From assembly GCA_963804825.1 (NCBI GenBank), contig CAWDRV010000003.1:558001-622000 (forward strand): a DNA stretch of 64,000 nucleotides, in the 5' to 3' direction. The stretch is from JBKQVT01 sp963804825. GTDB taxonomy: Bacteria > Planctomycetota > Planctomycetia > Pirellulales > Thermoguttaceae. Positions 63,757 to 64,000 of the stretch are shown in pieces (position 1 is the first letter of the stretch; every line of letters begins with the position of its first letter). The notes under the pieces were generated by a model. That model had not been told where the DNA came from, did not search any database, and worked only from the letters and a program-made list of their open reading frames with translations. The position numbers and the translations under genes are program-made.

Positions 63757-64000
63757 CTAGCAGCCATTTTTGGCGGGCACGAAGGCGCGTTCTACGCCCC
63801 GCCAGTCGTTAGACCCCCCTAGCGGGCAGACGCCACCGCTGACAGTAGAATAACTGTCATGCTGCCAGCCGACCGTCAATGTGGAACCCTCCGCGGCCTC
63901 ACCATCGGCACTGCCCAAGGCGCCGCCGTCGAGTGCGACCTGGAGGGTGGTTTCCCCGAAATCGCCGACTTCCGTGGCGGCCGCCCACAAACCGAACCCC
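63757..64000 (-). CDS. C-terminal end of an unidentified protein (runs off the window)
   Basis: The frame is open to the window edge and ends at 63757: WAAATEVGDFGETTLQVALD, ADGEAAEGSTLTVGWQHDSY, RGVERAFVPAKNGC. The strand-rich, Gly-rich end suggests a beta-structured protein. No motif is recognisable, and being partial it cannot be named. It is upstream of nrfH on the same strand, 50 bp away. Confidence 0.4.
   Translation of the reverse strand, partial: GFGLWAAATEVGDFGETTLQVALDGGALGSADGEAAEGSTLTVGWQHDSYSTVSGGVCPLGGSNDWRGVERAFVPAKNGC

Overview
The window looks like a piece of a free-living planctomycete chromosome or metagenome bin. The evidence is high G+C, a YTV-family cell-wall protein, three PEP-CTERM proteins (one a giant beta-strand-repeat protein, one a GloVer-repeat protein), HDOD and HEAT/TPR proteins with planctomycete-like architecture, a GyrA with the planctomycete-like quinolone-pocket sequence, and intergenic regions crowded with palindromic repeats. 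No ribosomal operon, CRISPR array or defence island was seen.

Layout. 0-7 kb: start of an efflux outer-membrane lipoprotein, a RAYT transposase with its REP/REPIN repeats, a tandem duplication carrying the 3' part of serA, a broken full-length serA, a BRCT-MerR-TPR regulator and a YTV protein. 7-21 kb: housekeeping genes (HEAT-repeat protein, EEP phosphohydrolase, gyrA, ilvB, cobA-hemD fusion, TatD/EboB-like hydrolase) separated by several families of palindromic repeats. One palindrome is split by an IS4-type element with perfect ends. 21-29 kb: HEAT protein, two paralogous membrane-anchored coiled-coil proteins flanking an ATP-grasp gene, and a Ser/Thr-type phosphatase. 29-40 kb: tRNA-Arg with its terminator, then a ~3,280-residue secreted protein joining a papain-like protease, many autotransporter-type beta-strand repeats and a PEP-CTERM anchor. 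40-50 kb: accessory region beginning at tRNA-Lys with a tyrosine recombinase and an excisionase-like HTH protein, then a DUF4838/FG-GAP secreted protein, a HEPN-type fragment, a PEP-CTERM protein, a 14-unit TPR lipoprotein and a dead transposase. 50-61 kb: RNB ribonuclease, esterase plus metallophosphoesterase pair, HU-like protein, HDOD plus hybrid histidine kinase pair, helicase-associated-repeat protein, cold-shock protein and several small genes. 61-64 kb: nrfHA, the pentahaem nitrite-to-ammonium reductase and its membrane electron donor.

A window-wide theme is single-base frame breaks. At least ten conserved genes need a 1-2 base correction, several of them inside homopolymers (C4, G4, A6, T7). 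This fits uncorrected long-read consensus error better than mass gene decay, so most 'broken' genes here are probably intact in the organism. In nrfA two opposite indels appear to cancel and erase the first cysteine of the haem-3 motif.

Functional links visible from layout: nrfH and nrfA overlap and are translationally coupled; HDOD and the hybrid kinase are 10 bp apart; the esterase and phosphoesterase are 3 bp apart; YTV and the MerR-type regulator are 15 bp apart. The most unusual items are the protease/beta-repeat/PEP-CTERM giant, the double-REPIN modules bounding a duplicated serA segment, and the paralogous coiled-coil pair with matching leaders.
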